Origin: Mytilisepta virgata
Taxonomy: Eukaryota; Mollusca; Bivalvia; Mytilida; Mytilidae
NCBI GenBank assembly: GCA_028015205.1
Contig: CM051519.1
Location: 45,860,979-45,924,978 of the forward strand
Reading direction: 5' to 3'
DNA length: 64,000 nucleotides
The translations under genes were made by a program, and so were the position numbers. Of the stretch, positions 17,643-29,290 are shown piece by piece. The notes beneath the pieces are model-generated. The model was not told the DNA's origin, ran no database searches, and worked only from the letters and a program-made list of their open reading frames with translations. Each line of letters opens with the position of its first letter. The stretch's first letter is position 1.

Positions 17643-17889
17643 AGGGTTTTACGCCGTTTTCAGCATATTTGGCTATGTAGCGGCGGCCAGTTTTTATTGG
17701 TGAAAGAAGCCGAAGTACCTGGAGAGAACCACCGACCTTCGGTATGAAAATTGGCAATCCTTGTCACTTAAGATCGGGGTCGAACACACACTTCCACAGC
17801 TTAGATTCGAACACACACCGCCACAGGTTAGATTCGAACTCACAACCCCGATGTTGTCAGACGAACTACCTAAACCACTCGGCATCGAT
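17643..17889 (-). repeat. Mollusc-type tRNA-derived SINE
   Basis: On the minus strand the A box is GCCGAGTGGTTTAGG (17869-17883) and the B box GAGTTCGAATC (about 17830-17841). The body includes the conserved end around CGGCGGCCAGTTTTTATTGG and ACGCCGTTTTCAGCA on the plus strand. A second copy is at 38.7 kb. It resembles V-SINE-type molluscan elements; a repeat-library search would name it. Confidence 0.75.
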
Positions 17890-18025
17890 TGAAATAGAAG
17901 TAAAGAATATATAAAAAAAATAAGCTATTAAATATAACATTAATTTGCCCGCTAACTTAAATTTAGACATATAGTATTTTAATACAAAAACCATATTTTT
18001 TTATTCTAATTATTTTATGCAATTT

Positions 18026-18456
18026 CTATATAATGAAAATAAAAAAAACAAGGCTATTTCTTGTTCTGTTAACGGTCTGTTTACACCACCGTAAAGGCTT
18101 TGTCTTGTAGATCTCTTGGATTCTGATCTTCTTCTTTGCGACGCGCCGATTGTAACCTTCATGAATTAATTTCCCTCTGAAAGTGTTCTCACACACTTTC
18201 TGGGTTCTGTTTGTATTCTTAATTTCGGTCAAAGCAGCTCTTCTATTTGTTTTAACAGACCTTATAAGTTTGTTCCTATCCCGTTTAGTCAAAGATGATG
18301 GACTCCCACTTCGTTGGGTATTGTCTGTAGAACCACGATTGTAGTTTTGAGTTTCCAGCATATTCTAGAAATTTCCAGACGTTTTATTCAAGATTCATAT
18401 AGTTGTATGATAGCGCTTTTCTCTTCCGAAGACAGTTCTATCCTTTTCGGAGTCAT
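18026..18456 (-). pseudogene. Tc1/mariner transposase N-terminal fragment
   Basis: The reading starts at an ATG at 18456 (MTPKRIELSSEEKSAI), meets an in-frame stop, then continues in another frame from 18361. The second part has the paired helix-turn-helix style of Tc1 transposases: SPSSLTKRDRNKLIRSV, AALTEIKN, then EGYNRRVAKKKIRI and WC. Only the DNA-binding region is left, and the DDE catalytic domain is missing. No terminal inverted repeat could be assigned. Confidence 0.65.
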
Positions 18457-18670
18457 TGTTTACATTGGAAATAAATTTGAAGCATACGACTGATGACGTA
18501 ATTTACTGTGAGTATATGAGCCCTTCTCCACTTATTAGTGTCCATGTGGCAAAAGAGAGGTACATGTAACTCTAACTTAATGACTGAAAATAGACCCTTG
18601 AAAATTAGGGATTTTTTACCAAGACCTTTGTCCAATGACTGTATATGTATATATTATCAGATTGAAAACG

Positions 18671-18781
18671 TATATCGTCAAATATCAGCCGCGAGACACA
18701 ATGTGAAGCTGTTTTGGCGAGTGACGTAGTGAACGAGCTAAAATGCTTCATATTGTGTCGAGCGGCTTATATTTTACAATA
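18671..18781. repeat. Short foldback repeat
   Basis: The arms around ATATCAGCCGCGAGACACAA and its inverted complement (TTGTGTCGAGCGGCTTATAT) enclose about 45 bp. It is similar in style to the foldback at 33.6 kb. Confidence 0.65.
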
Positions 18782-19164
18782 TTTGTTTGAAGAAAACTTG
18801 ATGATAAATTTATCGTATAATTGTGAACTAACAATCTTAATGGAATTTCTTACTTTTCAATGGCCATCTGCCTATAACCGGATGTTTTCATGATATATTC
18901 GGGTCAACGTTGGGTCAAACATTATGACGTGGCTGATATATTTGGGTCCTGTCAACTCGAGACCTCACAGTGCCGAAATACGGTGCAAGTCGATACACGC
19001 ATGGGGAAATACAATAAATAAACACTACTCTTTTTGTCAAAACACAATCCATAAAAACTTTGTATTTGGGTTATCAATGTTATAAACATGCTGATATGGA
19101 AAACATGTCTTAAGGTATGTTAACAATATGGTATCATTTTCAATCAGGTGGTTTTTTTTATTAT

Positions 19165-19370
19165 CGTATGTTCCCACTGTCGTAAGATTTCACGTACCTC
19201 CACCGTTTCGTGATAACCACGGGATCGACTTTGTTGAACCTCACGAAGGGTGACGTATACGGAGCAGGAACTTGTTACCCTTCCGGAGCACCTGAGTTCA
19301 CTCCTAGTTTTTATAGGAGTTCGTGTTGTTCATTTGTCTTCCAGGGATTGTCTGTCTAATTGTTTAAGTT
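19165..19370 (+). pseudogene. 3' fragment of a reverse-transcriptase element
   Basis: The fragment is the inverted counterpart of 35180-35345: both contain a CTTCCGGAGC-type segment and the TTCCCACTGTCGTAA end. The plus-strand reading matches in another copy the peptide style LHRFV...TLLN...YPSG. It is a short degraded tail of the same element family. Confidence 0.5.
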
Positions 19371-22121
19371 TTTAGGTTTGCTCGTTGGGTACATGTATAT
19401 TTGTCCTCTTCATCAGTTTCTTTCGTTGTTCGGTCATATTTCATATTTCATTAATGTACGAACTAAGACCTTGTTCAAACACACATACATGTAACACGTC
19501 AAAAACTGTTTTAATAAAGAGTAAACATGTGAATGTTTTTCAGTACAACTTAACGAGTAATGCTTAGTGTCTAATTAAAGGTCATTGGGGTTATTCGTCG
19601 AGTGTTTTATTGTTTTTTTCTATAATTGATATTTGACTATAAAATATTTCTTTTCTTTATGACGAAAATTTTATAAGTCAAAGTTAAGTGCGTCCGTTAT
19701 TACAGATTTTATCCATTAATGCCTTTTAACGGAAACCGAACTTTGAAAATATGTTAAGCACCACTATTTGATAACGGTAAGGATGAAGTTTAATATTTTG
19801 GAATTATAATATACACCTAACTTACGAAGTTTTACGAATAATTGAATATATCACTGACATGTTTACATTTTATAGACATTTCATGGCTTTAGAAAAATCC
19901 TTTTCCACTTAATATCAAATTGGCTAAATATAGTTCATAAAACACCATGTGCTTAAGTACCATTGGTTTTTCCCATCAAAGCAGACTGGCATTAGCACTA
20001 ATCCTAACCCAACTTTTTTTCACAAACCCATTTATGTTTACGTTGTCAGCACTCTACCTTGGGTGGTAAGTTTTGCCTTTAATACAAATTCAATAATAGT
20101 TTTGCCTTTAATAAGTATTCTATAATGCCAGTTATGATACAAAAATATACACATTTTGTCTGATTTAGGACTCAACAGTTGTGCTTAAGACCAACAGAGC
20201 TGAAAGAAAAAACAATATCCAAATATTGAAGACTAGATTCTCAAATGTCAAAATTCCAAAAAGGTAAAGCTAAAATCATCTTAGGACAGAGATATGCCTG
20301 ATTTCTTTGGTTTTCCCAAATCGTAGTGGTTTGTTTGAACTATATTTCAATCAATCCCTCGTTAAAGGTAATCACCTAACTTATTTTTTTTATTTAGGGT
20401 GACAATGAATTCTTACATAAATGACATATCTTAAAGAATATTAAACAGATTATCATTATATTTTAAAAGTAAAAATAATCTCTAGATTACGTTAAAAACA
20501 TATTTGAAAAAAATAACCTTTTCTCTATTTAAAGACAAATCCCTCAATTCATTTATGACGTTAAGAATTTCTTTAAAATCGACCCTAAGGTATTTCAATT
20601 AATTCTGATCAAAATGAGGTTTTAAAACAATAAGGTCACAAAACTCGTTTCAATTTTATTCCATCTCCAACTTTTCTCATTTTAAGAAATCATTAAGAAT
20701 AAGGTGTCATTTTCAAAGGATTGCTTTTCTTTTGAATACGACAGAAATTTTACATTTTGGTACAAAAATTTCCAGAATTTCTTATATTTCAAGATTATGT
20801 TTTTGATTTAATAATTGTCTTTGCTCTAATTGGGAAACTAGTATATTATTTAATTTCCCGCCAATAAAATAGTCGTATCCTTTTTTTGTACAAATGATAT
20901 ATAGAAAATTCTGACGTTAAGAATTTTCTTAAAGCTGGCATAAAAGAAGAAAATAGCACTCTTTAACGAATAGGATTTTAAAAAATAAAGGTCACCGGCC
21001 TTTCAAGACAGAAAAACTACATTTTATTCATTTTTTAATAATTGTTATGAAGATTAGAGTTATCTTCTCTTGGGAAAACCAGAATGACGTTACGTCATAA
21101 TTGAGTTTCACATCAAATGCTGTCATTCATAAATTCACGGCTCAGAAAACTTATTGAGTAAAACAGGTAAAATACAATAAAGAGCGCAAATAAACATAAA
21201 AAGAACGTAATATATATTCGAAATTCTAGGTGAAGATATAGTAAGTGTACTTGTAGGGTTTGATGTTGATCCATTTGCTAGATACATGTATCCGTCAGTT
21301 CTAAAATAATTACCTGTGTTGAGTTCTTTAAATGGTTTCGGATGTATCAATGTACCACTTTTATTTCTTTTTTCTTTTGTAATGAAAATTAATAAAATGC
21401 TATTCATACTAAAAGCAAGAAATTGTAAGGAAGTCGTATGACATTAAAAAGTAAATTTTTGTTCAAATAACGGTAACGATAAAAATCTTAACATTAGCTC
21501 AAGATTGCCAAGAAAAAACTATCAGTCAAGATGAGGCTAACGGTTGCTTAAAATGGTAATAATAGTTATAAAAATATAGTAAATGGAAGTTGGCAGAAAC
21601 ATTACTTAAGTTCATGATCTCTAATTACATTATATGATCTGTGATATATGAACAAATTTTAGGTGTAAATGTAGTTCAGATCGCATAGTTTTTGAAAGTT
21701 TAACTAAGCCATACATAAAATACGGCACATTTCTCTTTTAAACATTAGAAGTTCGCGGAAATCGCGACGTCATAAGCCGCCGACGGCATAATACCGCTGC
21801 GCTGCTATATGCGCAAAAACAATAGAGGGATTTGTCTTAAAAAAATTCTGCATATCAACTCTTCACGACGGCCAAAATTGTATATAGATGTAATGGATGT
21901 GCAAATAAGTAGACATACACTGGTATTAACTACATTATAGTAATATGGGTCATTCCAACACTGCATAGTGGGACAGCATTCCCCAAAATTTATGTTAAAA
22001 ACATGTTCTCGTCCTGATATGCATTTTTGCCATTGGATGTAAAACAATAATTCATCTATCCATAATCATCAGCACTGTTATCAGCCCTCGATTATTGCCC
22101 TCTGGGCCGATATCAAAGTAT
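19371..22121. other. AT-rich non-coding stretch
   Basis: About 2.7 kb without a credible coding frame. Short open frames, such as 21135-21407 minus, have no recognisable domain and no coding character. Confidence 0.5.
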
Positions 22122-22437
22122 CGGGCTTAAATCGAAAAATCTAAAAGCATTAATCTAAAAATAATAGTACTACTCGGGCTTATATGGAAAAATCTAAAAG
22201 CATTAATCTAAAAATAATAGTAGTACTCGGGCTTATATGGAAAAATCTAAAAGAATTAATCTAAAAATAATAGTACTACTCGGGCTTATATGGAAAAATC
22301 TAAAAGCATTAATCTAAAAATAATAGTACTACTCGGGCTTATATGGAAAAATTTAAAAGCATTAATCTAAAAATAATAGTACTACTGGGGCTTATATGGA
22401 AAAATCTAAAAGAATTAATCTAAAAATAATAGTACTA
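22122..22437 (+). repeat. 53-bp tandem array, six copies
   Basis: The unit begins CGGGCTTATATGGAAAAATC and contains AATAATAGTACTACT. There are about six head-to-tail copies with few substitutions. No spacers are present, so it is a minisatellite. Confidence 0.95.
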
Positions 22438-22920
22438 CATGTGTATCAAGCGTTTCTGTTATCGTGTTGATCTTTTCGTTTACCCTTTTTCATTTTTCTT
22501 TATTATTCCTTTTGTCCATTGATCGTTCTCGTGTGTTTGCTCTTTTTCAACATTTTTGTCTGTTTTTTCATTTTCGTTTTGTCCGATCCGTTGAAATAGA
22601 AAAGGTACGGACCGTCGCGAGGCCATCAAATGTAATACAAAGTTATCAGTACAAGATAAAGATGGGCTTCAACATATTAACCATCCAACATCAAGATAGT
22701 TCATGAATTCATTAGTTTTAACATACAAATTATTAGATGGAACGTTTTACAAATTATTACACAATCAAACAACCAGTTTTAATTTTTTGTGGGGCAAAAA
22801 GATCTTGAGATTTACCAATAACATATCAATTACAATGTACATAAAAGTATATTGATAGTAAACGAAAGAAACATATCTTATCTCACCTTGGTAAAATTTA
22901 ATGAAATTAAAACGTTTAAA

Positions 22921-23221
22921 ATGTCCAGGTTCCTATACATTGTTCTTGCATATTTTTATGTCTCTGTCAGCTACATTGCTGGACAACCTTGCCGCCGTGA
23001 TTTGAAACATAATCAGTGTGAGTTTTTAACTTGGGATCCATGGTCCGCTTGCTCCTCTACATGTAACGGATATCGGCACAGGTACCAACCAGTTTGTTGC
23101 AAAGTTGTAAACGGCCGCAGACAACCGATTGCTAAATGTCTTAACTCTTGCAATAGGACAATGAAATGGTACCGCGAGGAAAAAACCCAGTACCAGAGTT
23201 GCAGCATTCCATGCACAACTT
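22921..23221 (+). CDS. First exon A: signal peptide plus TSP1-like domain
   Basis: ATG at 22921 (earlier in-frame codons lack an ATG) starts a hydrophobic signal peptide of about 22 residues (MSRFLYIVLAYFYVSVSYIA). The mature part holds one thrombospondin type-1-like domain with the WxxWSxC core WDPWSACSSTC, then HRYQPVCC, CLNSCN and KWY, with about ten cysteines. The exon ends at donor GTAAGT (23222) after 100 codons plus one base, phase 1. WxxW tryptophans and the Ser before TC are typical C-mannosylation and O-fucosylation positions. The product should be secreted or on the cell surface. Function and partner are unknown. Closest relative in the window: the exon at 43460. Confidence 0.85.
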
Positions 23222-24299
23222 GTAAGTTGCAAAAATTTCTTTTATTCTATAACCCGATTTGATTGATAAATTTCAATAAACCGAATAGCTCTCACTGTTA
23301 TACTCAGTATTTTCCGTAAAATCAATAGAGAAACTTTAGGATTGCCATTTTATACAGACTTGAGCTTTATAAGTAGGTATAAATTCTCTTTGCAAACTGA
23401 TTTTTGTAAAGGGAAAGACAAGCGACAAATTATTGGTTACATGTATAATTTTTTGTAGACTACCAGATGAAATACACTTGTTTTCTTAATATGTAAATTG
23501 ATAAATTTCCAGATTTTAGACATGCTGTATAAACACAATATAGTTTCAGATATTAAAATTAATTGTACTGGCCACGAAACATGATACGCCTATCCTGTTT
23601 CTCTTGATTTTACAAATAAATTCCACTCTGAAATTTAAAACTTATGTAGTGCGATCGCAGGCACTTGGGGAATGGATTTAGTTTGTTGCACAACCCTTTT
23701 TTTCTCAGCCCCTCTTTTTCACTGAAACACCCCACAGCCTTCATTGTCAAAATTTGATTTATTTTCAAACATTTTATGAAAGAAATATCCGCATTATCAA
23801 CATATTATAGCATAAATCGAGTGTCGACTGACACAGTATAAAAGGGAAGGTTTGCATCAAATTTACTTAATTCTGTTAACTCAATCATTCATGAAATATT
23901 TAAGCCTCACAAAGTTCAGAAACTATTACGATGTACATGTATAAATCAGATTGCTGTCAAATAAGTGTCTTTGTATCTGTGATCAAAGTCTGAAGTTGCT
24001 AAAAAGACTGGTGTACGACTCACTAGACTGACATTTCCTGAGGATCATCTACAGTATACTGTTACCTTAGAAAGTCTGATGTTGTTCTGGAGTTAGTCGC
24101 CTTGTCCAACAAACAATTAAATATGCACGAAAATTTTAAATCACAAAATTAGCAATTTTCGAGTAAATTAAAAAACATGACGACTTCGAACGGCTCAATA
24201 TATCTTGTTAAACTTTGAAACAAACTTTGTTAGGATAAGTATCTTTCAATGGTAAGCTGCTAATCAATGATAAACATATAGCTTCAACTCCTATTTTGT
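23222..24299. other. Non-coding stretch after exon A
   Basis: AT-rich, presumed intron. I looked for a cysteine-rich exon with a phase-1 acceptor and saw none. Confidence 0.5.
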
Positions 24300-24860
24300 G
24301 TTTTAATTTAATGAAGTTTACCGGTGTGAGTTCGACAAAAATTTGACAGTACTAAAATCTGATTTTAAGTTTTGGGTTTGTATTTAGGCGTATATAAATA
24401 TTTAGGACTACCCTTTATTTCCGATAATGCTTTGGAAATCCACTGGATATATACATTATGTGGTTATCACAATATCAAGACGATTACTTAAATACTGTAT
24501 GTAATGCGACTATGAAAATAAAACATTATCATCCCATATAATTTATCAAAAATAGCTAAATCAGATTGCTGCCAACTAAATGCAAGAGACGTAATAAAAT
24601 TCCATCGACACACGCATATATATACACATGTCACATGTTCATCCCAAGGTTCATCTCGGTTTATCATCACTAAATCTATATTTTATAGTGGATTTGGTCG
24701 AATAGTCTAGGGCGCTTGACATGGTGCTAGACGAATAGGTGCCATACTGTGTCAACGGTGTGAGTTTGAGACCCGCCATAGGCGGACAAAAAATTGACAG
24801 TATCAAAATCTGATTTGAAGTTTTGGGTTAGTATTTAGACGTATATATATGTGTAAGAAA
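24300..24860 (+). repeat. SINE-type composite repeat, related to 1650-2330
   Basis: A partial body (24300-24480) is followed by a stretch shared with 2040-2200 (CAGATTGCTGCCAACTAAAT) and a tRNA-like head at 24688 (TTTGGTCGAATAGTCTAGGG; B-box-like GTGTGAGTTTGAGACCC) with the same body. The order of pieces is as in the first 2.4 kb of the window, so the long composite unit was copied as a whole or arises from repeated insertion. Confidence 0.6.
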
Positions 24861-25019
24861 AAATAGACAGGAAAAGTAGAAAGTTTTTTGTTGTTTATTC
24901 TAGCGCTTTCATCCTTCTAGCGGGACTTTTCAAGATTAAACAATAGAATGGGGATAATGTTACTATATTGAAGGTATTGTTACGTAACGTCATAATTCTT
25001 TGTAGCGTTCGATAACTCT

Positions 25020-26283
25020 CTGTTTATATGCATCTAACTTCGGATCAATCGGATCAAATATTTTGATGAAGTATTTTTCCTGCTCTTTTCGGTATTCTTC
25101 ACTATTACGTGTACATTTGAAAAACTGGAAGATTTTAAATTTTCCGTTTCCACATATGTCCAAAGATTCACTAAGTGGTATTTTCCTATATTGTGGGTAC
25201 TTGATTTGCTCCTTGTGAATACGGACTCTTTCACACAGGCTATTTCATGTTTGTCCTATATCATTTTCACGGCAGCTGTTACATATATACATTTGTAATA
25301 CAGTAAATTAAATTTCTAGATTTACACGTCATATCGGCATTAATGTTAAATGTCTTCCCGTTTCGGAAATGTTTTGTATTGTCGCTCTCTAATTAAATGA
25401 AATTGTCTTTACTACATGTTCCACATCTGGTATCTCCACAACTTTTTACCGTAAATGTTTTATCTGTTGTATCGAATTTCGTTTTTGTCAAATATTTCTT
25501 CAAGTTTTTTTGTTGTCTTATGCTATATATCAATGTATCTTTATTCACCAGTGATTTCATCTCATTGCTTCTGTATCAAATCGGAAGATTAGATTGTATT
25601 GTTCTGAATACGTTCGGTTAACCAGGGTCATGCGTGCTTACAAATGGTAAAAATCTTGCTATCATCGGAGTTCAGATATTGAGTTTTTTTTGCTCGTTTG
25701 ATTCTGTCTTCGATAAGTTTGACTGGGTATATTTGTTGAATCAAGAATGTTTTAAGTTCTTTCAATCGAAGTGTTCGAAGTCTCTCATCTATCACTTGCC
25801 GTGCAAGTATGGTATATTTCGCTTTGTATGAGATGGGTGGTTTGAGTGAAAGTTTAAAAATTGGTGAGTATCTGTTTTTTTTGTAAAATATATCTGTTGT
25901 TATTGCATTATTTGACATTTTAATTAAAATATCCAAATATGGTAGTTCTGAACGACTCATTTCTACGGTGAACTTTAGAGACGGATATAAAGAATTTAAA
26001 CTCAATTGAAATTTATTCAGATCTTCCTCCGATTTGCTCCAAAAAATAAAACAGTCATCAAGATATCTTAGCCATAGATCGAAAACACATTTGCGGAAAT
26101 TCATCAAATGTTTCTTGAACTTTAAGGTACATTTGCTGTTCGAGATACCCATGACAAGGTTTGCATACGTAGGAGCTACCTTTGTTCCCATAGCTGTGCC
26201 TTTAATTTGTCTATATAATTGACCATCAAAGCAAAATTTATTTTCTTTTAATACTATTTCCAAAGCTTGTATAATAAATTTCG
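25020..26283 (-). pseudogene. Penelope-like element, 3' half (RT and decayed GIY-YIG)
   Basis: From 26283 downward the frame encodes the core of a Penelope-type reverse transcriptase: YRQIKGTAMGTKVAP, YANL, the catalytic RYLDDCFIFW, and SELPYLDILI. After a stop near 25628 other frames carry the CGDTRCGTC motif and a damaged GIY-YIG endonuclease (NLIYCITN, and NDIGQT where YIGQT is expected) with several stops. The element's 3' terminal region reaches about 24870 (TTCTAGCGCTTTC). The 5' part continues at 27901 beyond an inserted MITE. It is dead: stops, frameshifts and an insertion. Confidence 0.85.
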
Positions 26284-26285
26284 TA

Positions 26286-27898
26286 CAGTTGAGCTCAGTT
26301 CTAACCTCTCATTAGAACTGTTCTAAACTGTCAGAAAAACTGTTCTAGGACAGTCATACTGACACCTTTAGAACCGTTTATGACAGGGTGTGTCCTGGCG
26401 TAGAACCATTTATGACAGTTCTACCCTTGAACGATTCTGGATGGTTCTACCATAGAACCATTTATGACAGTTCTACCCTAGAACCATTTACGACAGTTCT
26501 ACCCTGAACCATTCTGGACGGTTCTACCCTGGAACCATTTATGACAGTTCTAACCTAGAACCATTTATGACCCTGGCAATAGTTCATTGAACATCAAAAT
26601 TAAAAGAAATAAATAATTAATTTGTTGTCATAATTTTAAAATCAACTTTTATCATACCGAAATATATTATACATATACATTGTAGTCAAAAAAGAAAAGA
26701 ATTCGCTCAGAATAAAGTTTTTGCTAAAACTAAATGATTTAAAAACTAGTCGGTGTTATTTTCTAGTATATAAAACAATCCTCTACATATGTTTCGACAA
26801 GAGAACACTTTAAATCAAAATTTAGTCCTGTCCCTTCTTGAAATTATTGTGTAAAATGTCCATATATGTACGTTACGTAAATGTAATTTTTCGATAAATT
26901 GGTGAAATGCACTTCTTATTTCAAAATGGCGGCACTCATTCCAATCATCTTCTACCTTGTCATAACGAAATTAATAACGTTCATACGAGCAAAGAGAATT
27001 AATTATATAATATATCAAATATTTACCATACAAAAATGGCAAAAAAGATAAAATATTAATTTAAAATAAATTAAAAATGTTACTTATGTGACACATTTTA
27101 AATCTCTGCATTGAAATTTGGGACCACATTATACACACCTCTTTATTCAAATGCTGCATTAATTATTTTAAAATGTAGCATTATAAAAATTTGAAACCCC
27201 GCTGAATTTGTCAGCAAAACGGTTTACCTATATACATACACATGTATCTGTGTACCTTAAAGGTTGGAACAATAAAAATCAGGACAGTCAAGGTACAATA
27301 TACATGTCAAAACGTTAATTAGTTATAATTACCTGAAACACAACATTTCCTTACCTGTAAATTTACTTCAGGTAAAAATCACACAAATTTTAACAAAAAC
27401 AATACATGTAATTCGTTTTTCTTGTAGGTTAAAAAAAAATAAAATAAACTTGCACCATAGCTCTTTATTACATATATGTACGTTTGCATTTTTGTATAAA
27501 TTGGTCATAAATTTAATGTTATTAATTATTGTCATAATTTGATATATAGAAATTCTAATCGATGTGAAATGTTACTACATATATTCAAACAAAAATGTTA
27601 AAAGTTTCGAAAAAGCGAAGACGAGGATTACGTGCCATAATCAATACAGAGTTATCCTAGAACCATTTATGGCACTTCTACCCAAGAACCATTTGTCAGT
27701 TCTACCCTAGAACCATTTTGGACGGTTATACCCTAGATCTATTCATGACAGTTCTACCCTAGAACCATTTATGACAGTTCTACCTGTAAGTTAGAACCAT
27801 TTATGACAGAGTTGGTTCTACCGTAGAACCGTTCAAGAATAGTTCTAGAACCGTCCTCTCTGGCAGAATAGTTGAGAGGTTAGAATTGATCTCAACTG
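26286..27898. mobile_element. TA-flanked MITE of 1.6 kb inserted in the Penelope-like RT
   Basis: It begins CAGTTGAG and ends CTCAACTG, with about 26-bp terminal inverted repeats (two mismatches), and is flanked by TA on both sides (26284-26285, 27899-27900). Removing the element and one TA restores the Penelope reading frame. TA duplication and CAGT ends fit the Tc1/mariner group. Both ends carry arrays of a GTTCTACCCTAGAACC-like palindromic word; the middle is AT-rich without an open frame, so it is non-autonomous. Confidence 0.88.
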
Positions 27899-27900
27899 TA

Positions 27901-29240
27901 TTAAATCTATCATCAATAATTTCTCGATTCCAATCTAGCCAATATCGAACCGCAGTCAATCCTAATGTGTGCGGAATATTAGTGTACAGGCTTGTTACAT
28001 CAGGGGTGTTTAGAATAGTATTATCGGGAACTGTTGAAGGTATATGACTTAAAAAGTCTATATCATCTTTCATATAGCTTGGAATAAATGGACAGAGTTA
28101 ACCCATAAAAGTTGCTTTGTTTGGCTTCAAAATTACATAAATAGTCTATTTCCTTATTTGTAAATGAAGCTGAAAATGTTTCTATTAAAACCTTTATTTT
28201 TTAGGCTTGTCTTTTTCTTGATTTTTTTTTGTATCCCTGTGTAATATTCTTAATCATCTAATTGTTCAAGGATTTTGTCTTTATAATAATCTCGGTCCAT
28301 TTAAACGATAGCTCCCCGTTTTGGACTTCCTTCAATATTAACGAAGTGTCTGATTTTAAAGTTTCTACTGCCTCTATTTCATTTCTAGGTAAATTTTGTT
28401 TATGCTTCTGCATTTCAATCGCAAATTTGGTAATTGATTCAATGTAAGAGTCCAAATATTCACCTTTACCGGGTGGTGGAGTAAAATTTGACTTATTTCT
28501 TACTAAAGAAGCATCGTCATTATTTTCTTTTCCGAAATATTGCCGAAGCCGGAGACGCCTTGAAAAGTTTTGTATATCAGTTTTCAAATCGGATATATTT
28601 GACCGCGGGGTTGGAGCAAATTTAAAGCCTTTCATAATTAACAGTTTTTCATTTTCATTGAAATGTCTATATAGGTTTATAATTCTGGGGTCTATTCTTG
28701 TTGGGATGTCTCCTGGAATGGATCCGGTGGGCCGATGTGACGACCCCTCGTCAATTTGACCGGTACACCGTTCTGAGACAGTTACATCCATTTCTGCATC
28801 TACGGACTGAAATTTCTCTGTATCTATTTGTTCTAGATTTTATCATCGATATCTCCGTTTCTAAGCGATATGATGCTAGATTTGCACGGCTTTCTGTTTC
28901 TTGTTCATGTTCACCTTCAATTTTATGCATTAGGAATTTCTCTGGTATGATCGGATGTTCTTTGCTTTGCCATTTGGTATACATGTTTGCAATGTTTTCA
29001 CATCGAATCATGTTCCAGAAAGCTGCTTTCTTTCATTTAAAGCTCGTTTCTACAATTTGATAAATAATTCTCTTTGACGACGTGCTTCAATATTCGGTTT
29101 GATATCGTTCATTTCTTTTAGAAACGGAAATGGTTCTTCCGATTGATTTACATTTGTTGAAGTGTTATTTCTATTTTCTTTTGATTTTTCAAGGATATCT
29201 TCAAAAGTTTTACCTTAATTTTTAATGTAATTTCCTAAAT
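27901..29240 (-). pseudogene. Penelope-like element, 5' half
   Basis: Reading downward from about 29240, three frames carry pieces of the N-terminal part: EHPIIPEKFL; then FKFAPTPRSN, FSRRLRLRQYF and FTPPPGKGEYLDSYIESI; then HIPSTVPDNTIL and DVTSLYTNIPH, a conserved RT motif. Frame changes near 28760 and a gap near 28080-28260 show decay. The reading runs in frame into the 3' half once the MITE is removed. Confidence 0.8.
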
Positions 29241-29290
29241 CCTGCATCGTTCCTGCCATGCCGTCAAATTTTGTCATTAACATTGTAAAT

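Noticed and set aside
22122..22437. CRISPR-like regular repeats
   Set aside because: The 53-bp units are head to tail without unique spacers and the genome is animal. It is a minisatellite.
22852..22920. Upstream extension of exon A
   Set aside because: The in-frame extension begins with a TTG codon and has no leader character. The ATG at 22921 starts a good signal peptide.
25397..26222. Plus-strand open frames at 25.4-26.2 kb
   Set aside because: They overlap the minus-strand Penelope-like RT, whose motifs (YLDD, CGDTRCGTC) settle the coding strand.
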